Numbered from the stretch's first letter, positions 34,191 through 48,389 are shown. The stretch: 64,000 nt of DNA from Turnera subulata (GCA_028386065.3 JAKUCV010003596.1:35892-99891), one strand, 5' to 3'. The notes: a model not told the origin generated them from the sequence alone. Translations and numbers: made by a program.

Positions 34191-34669
34191 ATTGCCTGCA
34201 TATTACTGTTTATCCATGATTGTACTTTATTATACCGGTGAGCGTTTCGGACTCACCCCTCGCCTGCGTGGTTTCATCATGTAGGATGAGTTGCTCGTAG
34301 TACAGGTACGTGCTTCGGCCAGCTGCTTTATCTTGTCCGCCAAACCCCGGATCCATACCTCCGCTGCATCTCATTCTAAGAATTTTGTTGTTGTGTTCTC
34401 TTATGCCTTTGTAGCTGCTGTGAGTGTTGTCATATGTCTTTGAGGCTGTGTGTGTCACTCTGCCTCTGTTGCTGTGTTATATATCTTCTGCAGATGTTGG
34501 ATCGGAGTGTGTTGCTATAATAATGGTCCCTGGGATCGAGTGACGGATACTGTATTTGAGTTTCCTTTGTACTATATTTTGTACACATGTACTGTCTACT
34601 GCTGTAATAAGAATAGTTCTGGCACGTGTTAACTATGCTTGGTAAATACGGGTCGGGGCATTTCAGAAG
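34191..34669 (+). repeat. remnant of a Ty3 (chromovirus-type) LTR end
   Basis: Contains a CGGACTCACCCCTCGCC block and ends ACGGGTCGGGGCATTTCA, typical of the 3' end of Tekay/Del-type LTRs. No partner LTR in the window. C2 inserted into it from the left. Confidence 0.5.
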
Positions 34670-36367
34670 GTGAGGATACAGGGCGACCAGGACATGGCTC
34701 CAAAGGAGGAATTCGGTCCTAGTAGGGCCGATCTACCAATACCAGAAGAGAGTGGGAGCAGAGACTATACTGTGCCGGAGGTGACGTTGGCAGAGATGCC
34801 GGAGTTGCCGCGGCCTAGTTTTAGAGACATAATCAAAGAGGGGGCGGTGCGTTGGTGGCAACGGTCAGTGATCAGCCGGTAGTTGATGAGGTGCATTGTA
34901 ACGAAGGGGATATCTCTTTTGTCGCTGGAAAGTACGGCCCCGCGGTGCGGCTGTAGGAGGCTTTTAAGGAATGTTTGGAGCAGAGGTGGGATTATGTTGT
35001 TGTAGTTAAGCTCCTCGGCCGGACGATAGGCTACCGTACTTTGTATGCTCGCATGCAGTCCTTATGGTCGCCGACTCGATCTCTAAAGGTTGATGATCTT
35101 GATAATGATTTTTATTTGTTGCGGCTTGAGTGCAAAGAGGATTATTTCAAAGCTTTGGCAGGTGGTCCTTGGGTTATAATGGGGCATGCCCTCTCTGTGC
35201 AGCTGTGGGAATCGTCGTTTTGGCGTCGGAAAGGCAGGTTTCTCAGGCGGTGATTTGGGCTTGATTTGCTGACTTCCCGCTGTCCTGGTACAACTCTGAA
35301 GTGCTGCATGCTTTGGCTAGCTTGGTAGGGGGCCCTATGATGGTGGATGATAACACGAAGGCGGCTTTGCGTGGGAAGTTCGCCGGGTTGCAATGGAGGT
35401 CAATTTGATGCCCCCATTGAGGGGGATTGTGGAGTTTGATGACACCGAATTCAAGCTTAGCTATGAGGGGTTGCCGAAAATTTGCTATGCTTGTGCGAGT
35501 GTCTGCCACACTATGGCATCATGTCCCACGACCCATCCACCGGCCAATAATGACGGTGCCGACAGTTCTAGGCCCGCTCCCAGGCCAACTAGTGCTGGTG
35601 ATTGGATGAATGTTCCGCAGCGGGGTCGTCGTCGCACGAGGCAGGAAGCAGCCTCCCCATCCAACCACCAGCCAGTGTCGAGTTCGTGGTTCAGCATCTT
35701 CAACTCCCCGGTGTTCCAAACTGCGGAGGTGGAGGGGCAGGCCAATCAGGTTTCGGACATAGCCCCGTCTAGTAGCCCAGAAGCACATACCAGACCACAT
35801 ACTTGTGCTCTGCAATGCCCACGTCGGGCTGCAACGCGGGTGGCGGAGATGTTGGAGGTTGCGCCTAGGGTGACTGCCACTATGACAAGATCACAGAGTG
35901 CCCCTCGTCCTTCCTCTTCTACTTTGGTTTTGGTCCCGATTGCAGCTGTAGGCTCTGCTGCGTCTTTGAAGGTACCTCAAAGTACTCCATTGGTTACTTC
36001 TTCAGTTACTCCTCTTGTTGTCCCTTCCTCGACGCATACTGCCACCGTTCTGCCCCCTCAGAAAAATCAGCACGTGTATAACTTGCTTTCATCCAGTCCC
36101 CCAACTTCCCAAGAGATGTTTGCGGAACCCCCGCCACTTTTTGTTCCACCACCGGCATCGGGGTCCAGTAGAGTTCCAGCTTCACCTACCAAGCCACCGA
36201 ATTTGAACTTTGCTAGTCGGATCACTTGGACACCGGAGAAGGAAAAAAAGAAACAACCGGCGATGTTGCCCTTGAAGAGGTCATTGTTGAAGGTGTCAGT
36301 TCTAAAGAAACTGGGTTTGCAATTGGAGAAGGGGCCTGCTGCCTCACGGAAGTTGAAGGGGCCTTGA
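34670..36367 (+). pseudogene. LINE ORF1 (DUF4283 plus zinc knuckle)
   Basis: N-terminal piece 34670-34882 with PRPSFRDII. A DUF4283-like part follows (34975-35253, GYRTLYARMQSLW and ALAGGPWVIMGHAL), then frameshifts. 35393-36367 has the CCHC knuckle CYACASVCHTMASC and a Ser/Pro-rich tail ending in basic residues. In live elements this is the RNA-binding ORF1 protein. Confidence 0.88.
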
Positions 36368-39300
36368 TCTTTGGGTTCGTTTGCTGGTAATTGATTGGTG
36401 TTTTCCTTTTCCCTTCCTTTTCCTTGATTAGGATCTTCTGTTGGAATTGCTTTGGGATTGCATGTTCGGATACACAGTTAGCTGTTAAGGATTATGTTCG
36501 TAGGAATGGGGTTTCTGTCGTCTTGTTGTTTGAGCATAGAATAAGAGGTGTTTTGGCGAGTCGTATTGTGCGGCGGTTGGGGTTTCCTAACTCACATCGG
36601 ATTGAGGCATGGAATTTTTCTTGGGGTATTTGGTTGTTATGGCGTAATAATGCTATGGTGGAGTTAAAGTTACAGCATTTTCAGTTCCTACATTTCTGTT
36701 TGCAGGGGGATTTTGGAGTGATGGAGTTCACGGGGGTGTATGGCAATCCTCAGCCTATTTTGCGGAGTTATCTATGGGAGAATTTATGTAATTTGGCCGC
36801 TGTGGTTCAGCATCCAAGGTGTCTTGCAGGGAATTTATTGCTATACTGTCGGCAGATGAGACAAGGGGTTCCACGACAGCTTTGCGTCGGGGTTGCCGCC
36901 GTTTTCATACTTGTGTGGATGCTTGTAATCTTAAAGATTTGTGTTATCAGGGTCCAGGATTTACTTGGCGGCAGAGGTTAGTTTTGGAGTGCCTGGACCA
37001 GGCTCTTACGAACCAAGCTTGGATTCAGGCGTTTCCTGCCTCATAGGTGTTTCATCTGCCTACTATGTGCTCGGATCACTGTCCTCTACTTACTGACCTT
37101 GGTTGTCTTTGGCTGCCAGTGCCGTTGGGGGGGTTAGCATTTAAAATTCAAGCTGCGTGGTTGTCTCACAGTCAATTCTCTTACTTTGTTCAAGATAATT
37201 GGAAAGGTGACAGCACTTTACCGGAAGGCTTTAGGTGATTTTTCTTCGGTGCTGTCAATTTGGAATACTGAAGTCTTTGGCCATATCATCCGGCGCAAGC
37301 GCCTACTTTTGAGGCGGCTGGCAGGGATCCAGACCTATCTTTCTCAACGTCCTTCTTCATTTCTTTCCTCTCTTGAGTGTGATGTTAGGAAGGAATATGC
37401 AGAGGTTCTGCGGCAGGAGGAGTTATTGTGGTATCAGAAATCCCGGTGTCAGTGGATCAATGATGGGGATTAGAACACGGCTTTTCTTCATGCTAGGACC
37501 GTGATCTGTCGGCGGCATAGTCATGTGGTTACCTTGAAGGATGAGCGTGATCAGTGGTGTACTGACCCGCAGGGGCTTCGGGCTTTGGCAGTCAAATTTT
37601 ATCAGAATCTTTTTGCTGAAACTGAGGTAGATTTTCTTGTTTTCCCTCTTTGCGGTGGCTTTCTGATCATAGATGGGGCTGATTTTCAGCTTTTGGCTTC
37701 ACTGCTTTCAGAGGAGGAGATCAGGGCCGTGGTTTCTGATATTGGGCCTTTGAAGGCCCCGGGCCCTGACGGGTTCCATGCTTTGTTTTTTCATTCCTAG
37801 TGGGCAGTGGTGGGTTCGGTAGTGTGTCAGTATGTGCAGCAGCTTTTCTCTGGGTCAGTTTGGTCCTCTTTAATGAACGGGATCAATTTGGTGTTGTTGC
37901 CTAAAGTGGAGAAGCCAGAGTACATGTCCCAGTTTCGCCCAATTTGGTTGTGCAATGTCTTATAAAAGGTGCTCAGAAAGGTTATTATGAACCACCTGAA
38001 GCCGTGGTTGGATGGTTTTGTGTCCCCGACTCAGTGTAGTTTTATTTCGGGGAGACATATTACAGATATTATTGTGATAGTTCAGGAGTTGATGCATACA
38101 ATGAGGGTTCGACGAGGGGCCTAGGGGATTGTGGACATCAAGATTGATTTGAAGAAGGCCTATGATCGTCTTTGGTGGTCTTTTATTAGGGACACTTTGG
38201 AGGATGTGGGGTTCCCGGCTCATTTAGTCGATACTATTATGAAATATGTGTCAAATACTGAGATGCAAATTATTTGGATTGGTTCTCTGACGGATTCCTT
38301 AACTACTTCTCGGGGGGTCGTCAAGGGGACCCACTATCTCCTTATCTCTATGTTTTGTGCCTTGAGCGTTTAAGCCAACTCTTTGGTCATCTGGTTCGTT
38401 AGGGTTTGTGGAAGCCAATACAGTTGGGGGTTCGTCCGGGCGGCCTCTCTCCCACATCTTTTTTGCTGATGATATATTCTTGTTTGCAGAGGTTGAACCC
38501 GGCCAGATAACTGTTATTCGGGAGTGCTTGCAGCTTTTTTGTTCTTGTTCCGGTCAGAAGGTTAGGCTTCCAAAATGCAAATGTTTTTCTCTAAAAATGT
38601 CTCTGATTCAGTGCGGGAGCACTTTCATTCAGGCTTGGGTTACACTATTACGGACGATTTAGGCCGGTATTTAGGTGTCCCATTGATTCATCTGTGGGTT
38701 TCCCGTCAGACTTATGTGGGGGTTCTGGACAGGGTGTCTCGCCGATTAGCTTCCTGGCAGTCTCATGTTTTGTCCTTTGCAGGTCAGGTTACTTTGACTC
38801 AGTCTATGCTTTCTTCTTTGCCGATGTTCACAATGCAGACAGTTTTACTACCGGCTTCTGTCAATCAAGGCTTGGACCGTTTATGTTGGGGATTCATATG
38901 GGGCTCCACGAGAGGGGCCCAAAAATTCATCTAGCACCCTNGGGGGGGAGGGTTTCCTGTACTTTTGCACTTTGGGTCCATGTTCTTCGTGTGAAGTACC
39001 TCTCTAACAGTGGAGCCACTGCTGTTTCCATTGTCCATGGTGCTTGTTCTTCTTTGTGGCGGGGTTTGAGCCGTGTTTGGCCCTTGGTTTACGAAGGTTT
39101 GGAGTGGTTTGTTGGAGATGGTAGCACAATGAGGTTTTGGGAGGATGCTTGGGTAGAGGATGTCGGCCCTTTGTTGCCTCTTACTTTGGGACCAGTTCCG
39201 GAGGAGGATGTTTCTCGCCCTGTAATGAGTTTTTGACCCCACGGGACAATGGGATTGGCCCCGTTTTCAGCATCTCTTGCCACTGTCCATCATTTTTAAG

Positions 39301-39657
39301 ATTATGGGGGTGAGGTGTCCTACGCCTGCTTTGGGGCCTGATATGGTTTATTGGAAGCATACGGCATCAGGTCAGTTTTCCACTCAGTCGGCTTATTTTG
39401 CTGAGGTTACATCTGAGGTTTCTTTGGTGGATCCTATGTGGGATTTGATTTGGAGTTGCCCCGGTCCTCAGCAAGTTCGCACCTTTCTGTGGTCTGCATT
39501 TCTTGATATTTTTCTTACTAACCAGCACCGTTATCAGCGGTATATGGCGCATTCTCCTCTCTGCCCCCTATGTTCCACCCAGGCTGAATCTATTTTGCTT
39601 GTCCTTTGGGATTGTTCTTGCGCTAGGGCCTTGTGGGGTCAATTTTTTTCTGCCTTA
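34670..39657 (+). mobile_element. L1-type LINE, 3'-truncated and decayed
   Basis: ORF1-like and ORF2-like regions follow in order with endonuclease, reverse transcriptase and zf-RVT parts. Many stops and frameshifts. It is cut near 39657 by the copia C3 LTR remnant, so no poly-A tail is seen. One undetermined base (n) at 38941 lies next to a G run. Confidence 0.9.
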
Positions 39658-39717
39658 CAAAATGACATTGTACAGTACATAAATAATACACTAACACTAT
39701 CTTTCATTCTCATATAA
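36391..39717 (+). pseudogene. LINE ORF2 (endonuclease, reverse transcriptase, zf-RVT)
   Basis: Endonuclease start IRIFCWNCFG and end MCSDHCPLL (near 37050-37110) with a shift that destroys the GDFN block. RT blocks: LKAPGPDGFHALFF (37750-37797), ISGRHITDI, IDLKKAYDRL (domain A, near 38145), FADDIFLF (domain C, near 38460). zf-RVT at 39277-39650 with WSCPGPQQVRTFLW and CPLCSTQAES. Interrupted by several stops and at least four frameshifts; the last codons of the listed frame already belong to C3. Confidence 0.9.
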
Positions 39718-39739
39718 CACTTTCTATTCACTCTCTTTA
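39658..39739 (+). repeat. truncated 5' LTR of C3
   Basis: About 82 bp ending TCACTCTCTTTA align with 52047-52132. The upstream two thirds of the LTR are missing and LINE sequence abuts directly. A variant primer site TGGTTGCGGAAC follows at 39740. Confidence 0.8.
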
Positions 39740-39821
39740 TGGTTGCGGAACACCAGATCTACATTAACGTTTTATTTCTGATTGTTGGAGCCTTCCCTTT
39801 TCTAGTCAAACAATTGCTCTA

Positions 39822-40407
39822 TGGCTCCCACCATCTCTTCTTCCATCAATAATACAAGTTTCCCCTCCTCCAATGTTACCAATTCACCTCAAATTCTCTT
39901 CATTCCACCACCTCTATATCTGATATTCAACAGGTATTTTTCCTTCGCCTCACTATGAATATAACTTTCCTCACTCAGTCCATTCTGGTACTCCTGGTAT
40001 TCTCGGTGTTGCTCCTCGGCATACTCCTTTAGTTTGCCAATATTATGGTATGGCCATGCTGCCCATTCCTATCCCACTATTGCGCAGCAGTCCCTCTCTG
40101 CGATCCATTTTCGTGATAATGCATGGTATCCTAATACTGGTACTTCAGTTCACATGAATCCAAACTCTGGGATACTTTTAACCTCTTCTCCTTACTCTGG
40201 CCCTGATAAGATAAGTGTCAGTGATGGTACCTTTGTACCCATTTTCGTTGTTGGTACTTCACAATTCCACACTTCCAATCAGGTCTTCTCTTTACATAAA
40301 GGTATACATGTTCCTTCCTTAACCAAAAATTCTTTATTTGTTCGTCAATTTTGTTGTGAAAATAATTGTGTTGCAGAATTTACTGACCCCAGTTTTTGTT
40401 TAAAATG
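39822..40407 (+). pseudogene. C3 gag remnant and protease
   Basis: ATG near 39822 (MAPTISSS in conceptual translation) starts a shortened gag; a frameshift leads to 40034-40408 with WYPNTGTSVHM, where the protease Asp of WYPDTGA has become Asn. No zinc knuckle remains, so most of gag is deleted. Confidence 0.8.
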
Positions 40408-41330
40408 ATCCGAAGACACAACAGGTACTTTTTCACTCTATTAGTGATGGTCCTCTCTATCCCATTCATTCTAGCGATGCTTTTGTCAGCTCTTCAAATA
40501 AATATCCTGCTCTTGCTACTTCCTTGTCTTCCACTCAACTTTGGCATCAACGTCTTGCTCACACAAACAACAAAGTCTTATCCTTTTTATTTCATAACAA
40601 CTTTTTACATGGTGTTTATCGTAGTCGTGATTAATCTTTCTGCGAAGCATGCGAACTTGGTAAACATTATAAACTCTCTTCCTCTTATTCTTCGACCAGG
40701 TCAAAAACACCGTTTGAATTATTTTTTAGTGATATGTGGCAATCTCCCGTTCCATATCTCATACCGGTTTATGTTACTATGTCTTGTTTTTAGATGATTA
40801 CACTAAATACACCTGGATTTTTCCATTGAAAAATAAGAATGAGGTGTTCCAACATTTCACTACTTTTGCAACTTTTGTTCAAAATCAGTTCAGCACTAAA
40901 ATAAATTTTACAAATTGATGGTGGTGGTGAATTTGTTAATAATACTTTCCAGAAATATCTTCGTTATCATGGTCTCTTGTATCAAATATCATGTCCTCAT
41001 ACCTGCAATAAAATGGTTCTGCTGAAAGGAAGCACCGTCACCTGATTAATGTCGCTGATGCATCACTCTCTCAAGCAGGTCTTTCACCTTATTATTAGGT
41101 AGAAGCTCTTTTCTTTGTTCTGTATACCTATATCTCACTTGGATTCTCATATCCCACATACACTTTTATATGTCACACCACCCACCTATGATCACATTCG
41201 TATTTTTGGTTGTTAACGTTGTCCTAATCTCTCTTCAATATCTCCTCACAAACTGTCTCCTTTTTCAACTCCATGTATTTTTTTTGGTTTTACCGATGGT
41301 TATTAAGCTTACAGATGTCTCGATTCCTCT
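40408..41330 (+). pseudogene. C3 pre-integrase and integrase
   Basis: The pre-integrase zinc block spans about 40540-40680 (LHQRLAHTNN and CEACELGKHYKLSSSYSS in shifted frames). DDYTKYTWIFPLKNKNEVF at 40790-40850 is the integrase core. Later parts around the catalytic Glu (AERKHRH-like near 41020) are frameshifted. Confidence 0.82.
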
Positions 41331-42048
41331 TCCTTTAAAGTGATATTATCTCGTCAAGTTACCTTCCATGGGAATATTTTCCCCGCTCGTGTTACCTCTT
41401 CGCATCCTCCTGCATCTCATGTTTCTTCCCCTCCTTTCGGCAATTTTATTAACCCTTGTATGGTTATCCCCACTCGATCCCCACCCAAAGCATCTATCAC
41501 CTCACCATCATTAACCTTACCTCAACTTCCACCTTTGTCTACTTCTACACCTACTTCTCCTAATGATCCTCTCCCATCAACTTCACCTACTCTATCTAGT
41601 GACCCTGTCCCACCTACTTCACCTTCTCCTCCCTTTCTCCCACACAATCATCATAGAATGACAACTAGAGCCCAACTAGGTATCACCAAGCCTATAGAAA
41701 GACTAAATCTCATGGCCACTATTTCAAATTCGCTCGAACCTTATACTGATGCCTCGCGTTATCCTGAATGGCGGGCTACTATGAGTAAGGAATATAATGC
41801 CTTGCTCCACAATTTCACATGGGATCGTGTGCTGGTGCCACAACAAAATTTTATTGGTTGCAAATGGGTATATCGAGCAAAGTATATTGTTGATGGTTCT
41901 CTAGCCCGTTACAAACCCGCCTTGTTGCACAAGGTTTCAAGCAACAACCTGGTAGTGACTTTACAGACACATTTAGTCTTGTAGTTAAGCCAACCACACT
42001 GTTCGTACTGCACTTAGTTTGGCTACTACCTTTTCTTGGCCCATTTAC

Positions 42049-43369
<1,321 letters not shown>

Positions 43370-43740
43370 CCCATTCACCAACTAGATATCAAGAATGCCT
43401 TTTTACATGGCACTATCTTTGAAGAAGTCTATATGAAACAACCTCATGGGTTCATTCATCCTGATTTTCCCCATCATGTGTGTCTTCTTCATCAGGCCCT
43501 CTATGGTCTCAAACAGGCTCCCCGTGCCAGGTACAAGTGGTTTGCATATTTTCTTATCCTTCTTGGATTTAATCTAGTAACGTTGACCCCTCTATGTTTG
43601 TTTTTCAAGATCAGGGATATTCACTTGGTACTCTTACTTTATGTGAATGACATCTTATTTACAGGAACACCATGTTTCAACATATGATTCATAAGTTCCA
43701 GCAAGAATTTGCTATGAGTGATCTTGGTCCCATATGATAT

Positions 43741-44247
43741 TTCCTAGGCATTGAAGCTACCATACCTCTTATGGCCTACATCTCACGCAACGCCAAATAC
43801 ACTAAAGACTTACTTCATCAGGAAAGAATGGAATCATGTCGATCTGTAAAGACACCAATCTCTCCCAAAGTCCAACTCACCCTTATGGATGCTGGTTTGG
43901 TCTCCCAATACATGCATGCTTCCCATGAACCGCATTTTTCTGTTGTTAAACACATTCTACGGTAGTTGCACGGCACAATTGATTATGGTATCCTTCTATG
44001 CCCTCAACAAAATTTCACTCTCATCTCCTATACAGATGTTGATTGGGCTAGTTGCACAGATACACGTCGATCTATTAGTGGGTATTGTTGTTTTCTATGT
44101 TCACATCCTGTGTCATGGTCTGCTAAAAAGCAACCCACAGTCTCTCGTTTTAGTGCTGAGGCCAAGTATCGTGCCTTAGCCTCTGCCGTTGCCGATGTAA
44201 TATGGCTTCGCCAACTTCTGTCCAAGCTCGGTTATCCAATGTCTAGT
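43741..44247 (+). pseudogene. C3 RNase H, N-part
   Basis: 43771-43965 is the connection region and 43966-44250 contains LISYTDVDWASC, TRRSISGYC and SWSAKKQPTVSRFSAEAKYRALA. The frame is cut at PMSS by the non-coding LTR element and continues at 51649. Confidence 0.88.
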
Positions 44248-44695
44248 TGATGTAACCATGAAATAGGGGGTGCCTATTGTACATGATTGTGCTTGTATTG
44301 CTTTGTGTAAATTGTACATGATTTTGTTTACAATTGAGAGCCCTATTTATATTGAGCTAATTACACTGTAATTCCCTTTGGGAGCAAGCCTTTGAGGTGG
44401 CAATCCTTGGTCCCCAAGTCCCACGTTTTGTGCCTAATTTTGTGCTTCAATTCTGGGGGATTTGGCTTCCAAAGGAATTTGTTGGCATTGTTGAAGGATG
44501 TAGGGCTTCCCTTTTAGGTTCCGGAGCTACCATGGAGCTTCCTCGGAACCTCGAGCCTTGGTACCGTCGCGGAGCTTCCTAAGGAACCCTTTAGTCGATA
44601 CGGGCTCTTCCATTTGTTGGGTTACTTGGATCATCATGTAGTGTTGGGTATGGGCTCAAGAGTTTATCGGGTCCGCTAATATTTTGAGTAGCCCC
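44248..44695 (-). repeat. 3' LTR of the non-coding LTR element
   Basis: Matches 51196-51634 closely up to AATATTTTG (44686). The outer ten or so bases (GAGTAGCCC) do not match GGTCATATCA of the other LTR. CCCCC follows at once, whose complement would be the polypurine tract. Confidence 0.88.
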
Positions 44696-45033
44696 CTAAA
44701 TGGTTGAACCTTGGTACAAGTACGAGCATTTAAGTATCTATGACCCTTTGGATGTCACCGTTTTTATGGAATATGCTTTATTGAAGACTGCCTCGTTAAA
44801 AACCTTATCACGAAAAACCCAATGGGATAGAAACCTGATGAAGGGAAAAAGAGTGCAGTGCATATTTCCATTCTTCATCGTTTTGATACTCATGAACTAA
44901 AAGACACAAACTCTTCATAGTAGCTAGGGTCGATACCCTTTTCTTCGCTTTATGAGTACAACCTCTTTTTGTTGCACCATTTGCTTCCTGGTTTTTGGAC
45001 CACTCCAAATCGCCATCCTGGAGGTCTTTGCTT

Positions 45034-45630
45034 TGAGTTACTCTCGGCATACCATCATCGGGCACCTTTTGGCTTTTGTTTGGGTACCTCGGTGGTGTCC
45101 TTGTTTGGAACCACTCCATGGGTCATCTATGTTGGGCACCTCACCGCCTTTGTTTTGGAACCTTAATAGAATCTTTATTGGGAACCACTCCATGGGTTAT
45201 CGACGTTAAGCACCTCTCGGCCTTTATTTTGAAACCTCAATAGTATCTTGGTTGGGAACCACTCCATGGGTTATCGACGTTGGGCACCTCCCGGCCTTTA
45301 TTTTGGAACCTCAGTAGGTCCTTTGTTGGGAACCACTTCACGGGTTGTCTGTGTTGAGTACCTCCCGGCCCTTGTTTTGGAACCTCAGTAGGTCTTTTGT
45401 TGGGAACCACTCCATGGGTTATCGACGTTGGGCACCTCCCGGCCTTTATTTTGGAACCTCAATAGGATCTTGGTTAGGAACCACACCACGGATTGTCTGC
45501 GTTGGGCACCTCCCGGCCTTTGTTTTGGAAGCAAAATAGGATCATGGTTAGGAACCACTCCATGGGTTATCGACGTTGGGCACCTCCCGGCCTTTATTTT
45601 GGAACCTCAATAGGATCTTTGCTTTGAGTC
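45034..45630. repeat. 74-bp tandem repeat array
   Basis: Unit marker GGAACCAC(T/A) at 45108, 45181, 45255, 45329, 45403, 45477 and 45551, that is spacing 73-74 bp, about eight copies. Words CATGGGTTATCGACGTTGGG and CACCTCCCGGCC recur. Open frames across it are repeat artefacts. Confidence 0.95.
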
Positions 45631-46619
45631 ACTCGTGGGTCACTTTAGTGGCTTTGCAATATTACCATTTTTTTTTGAGGTGGAGCTTTGGCATTAGGTG
45701 CCTTATCAAGAAGAAGCGGTCTTCGGTGCTACTTTGGCATTCTCTTGAATGGCTCTTTAGCATTAGGAACCTTGTTTAAGGTAGGGAGCCTCGGATGCGT
45801 CATGGACATCTTTGTAGGGGGCACACACTGGGCCTTGTAAGTTTAATTTGCCTTGCATCCGTTGGGGCATTTAAAGCCTTGGGGCGCCATATTGGGACGT
45901 CATCCTGGTTTCTTCTTTGAGCAAGCTTACGGAGGCTTCCTTCTCTCAGGGAAGCTTAGAGAATAACATGAGTTCGAAATCAGCAATTCGTGCGTCAGCG
46001 TTCCCAGGGCCTTTCGCATTCTGTGGCACGATTATGGGCCTTTGCATTGTGTATCTCCGATGGGGCTATTTGCAGCTTATGGTGTTTTCTCTCAAGTTTC
46101 ATCCTTGGGCTTCCCTTGATAGTAACCTGCCATTACTTGTTCTCAGTTCTTCCAGGTTATCATTAGGTATCCTTTGATGTGCACATGTGTTGGGCAGCCG
46201 TCATATGAACTCCAACATTCACGACGCCACATGTTTGATGGGATTTGACCTTCCCTCCCAAGCGTTGATGGCTTGGCCTTTGATTTTGTCGGGAGGCTCT
46301 CCTGCTTCAAGCCCCGGACGCTGAAGGTGAATGCATCCCTAACTTCGGGATCGGTGAATGATCCTCCATTGTTGCATAGATTTTGTTGGAGATCAACTGC
46401 CTCCTTTAGGTTAGAGCTTCATGAGACATATAGGGCCACCGCAGAAGCCGAGGGGAACCTGATAACTTGTAAGAGGTACCACAAACATCATGCGAGCATT
46501 ATTAAGTAGTACTCATATATCAATGATAAAATTATATAAGCAGGCATCACCAAGCCTCATGTCAAAAACTTTATTAGCGATACTACATATAAAGAGTAGT
46601 GGATTAATTTTTGCATGTA

Positions 46620-46895
46620 TTGGAGCGCCTCCGAAGACAGCATCCCTGTTGGGTGCCACGTGAGATGTTGAGCGACCCTGGAGTGTATGGGAGCGCCTAA
46701 GGATGACAGCTTCCTTATGGGGTGCCACGTGAGACGTTGAGCGAACCTTGTGTATGTGGGAGCGCCTCTGAGGATAGCTTCCCTGTTGGGTGCCACGTGA
46801 GACGTTGAGCGACCCTTGTGTATGTGGGAGCGCCTCTGAAGACAGCTTCCCTGTTGGGTGCCACGTGAGACGTTGAGCGACCCTTATGTAAGAAA
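46620..46895. repeat. 68-bp tandem repeat array
   Basis: Unit marker GGAGCGCCT at 46622, 46690, 46759 and 46827 (spacing 68-69), four copies. The unit contains GGGTGCCACGTGAGACGTTG, with a CACGTG E/G-box core in each copy. Confidence 0.93.
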
Positions 46896-47299
46896 TCCCG
46901 TTAAGGGATGAGTTTCTTTTTGTAAGGAGCCAAGCTAAGAGGTGGGCATCCTTTTGTATGTGAGGTGCCCCGTTAAGAGACAGGCTTCCTCTATGATAGT
47001 AGCCCGTTAAGGTATGGGCATTAGTAACTGATCTCATATCTTACCCTTTAAAGCAAGGGGATACAAGATGGAGATGTTATGGATCCTGGTGATCTTTACT
47101 GCGTCCGTGCGTCAACAAGGTCAATGGTACCCTGTCCATAGGATATGCCTTTTTGGGGATAAAATCCAACAGTGTGCATCTGGGAGCTTCCCTTGTTGAT
47201 GATTATGAGCCCCCTATCCTTGAGGGACCGTTGGCTGGTCCTTTTGGACGTGTTTGATCGTCCTCCCCTCATACGAGGGTCTTTTGCATGAAAGGCATC

Positions 47300-47830
47300 T
47301 GTTTTTGCGCCTCATGGGCGGCTTTTTTGCACCTCGTAGGTGGCTTATTTGCACCTCACGGGCGACTTTTTACACCTCGTGGGTGACTTGTTTGCACCTC
47401 GTGCACGACTTATTTGCACCTCATGGGCGGCTTTTTGCACCTCGTGGGTGACTTATCTGCACCTCGTGGGCGACTATTTGCACCTCAAGGTCGACTTTTC
47501 ACGCCTCGTGGGCGACTTTTTGCGCCTCGTGGGTGGCTTATTTGCACCTCGTGGGCGGCTTTTTGCACCTCGTGGGGGACTTATTTTCACCTGGTGGGTG
47601 ACTTATTTGCACCTCGTGGGCGACTTTTTGCGCCTCGTGGGTGACTTATTTGCACCTCGTGGGCGGCTTTTTGCACCTCGTGGGTGACTTGTTTGCACCT
47701 CGTGGGTGACATATTTTCACCTCGTGGGGGACTTATTTGCACCTCGTGGGCGGCTTTTGGCACCTCGTGGGTGACTTGTTTGCACCTCGTGGGCGACTTA
47801 CTTGCACCTCACGGGTGTCTTGGAGGGAGT
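47300..47830. repeat. ~22-bp tandem repeat array
   Basis: About 24 copies of a 21-22 bp unit TTGCACCTCGTGGGYGACTT with variation (GCGGC, ATTTTC). CACC can pair with GGTG within a unit. All three frames are open because 22 is not a multiple of three; they are not genes. Confidence 0.95.
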
Positions 47831-48389
47831 TCCCATCGTGGGGGCACCTTTTAGGATGTTGTAACCCATTAAGAAATGGTTTGTGCATATGTTATCCCCT
47901 CATGGGTGTTTTGAAGGGAGTTCCCTCAACACTCCAGTTTTTTGCCTCTTAGCAGGCCGGTGCTACCTCGGAAGAGGTACTCGAATGCCCTCGTCTTGAG
48001 TTGGACGTTGCTGGTCTAGGGAGCCAGAAAAGAGAGTTAGGGAAGTTCTTCTCCATGACCCTATTGTGACATAGCTATCTTGGCATTTTGTGTCTTTTAT
48101 TTGCAACATTCCTCGTTGAGTCGGGAGAGATAGTCGCGAGACAATCCTCCTTCGCCATGTTGGACATCGAAGAGGTATTAATGTCCTTTTTTTGGGGAAA
48201 CTCCAAATCTGGAACCTCCCGGGGCGCATCCCTTCCATCTTTAGGATGGAAGATATGGATCTCAGTGGGAGCCTGTCCTATCAGCTTTTTGTATCATCAT
48301 AGAAGATGGGTGTCGCCGCCATACAAAATAGCGCTCCTCAGGTAGTCTGCAACTAGGGCGTGGTCCGAATGTGAGTAACTTCCTCTGAT

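Noticed and set aside
41340..41640. Pro/Ser/Thr-rich secreted-type protein
   Set aside because: It is the usual low-complexity linker between integrase and RT of copia elements, ending in HHRMTTR.
45120..45780. several overlapping open frames
   Set aside because: Product of the 74-bp tandem repeat; no family resemblance.
47340..47687. 115-codon open frame
   Set aside because: Lies wholly in a 22-bp tandem repeat whose three frames are all open; composition is a repeat artefact.
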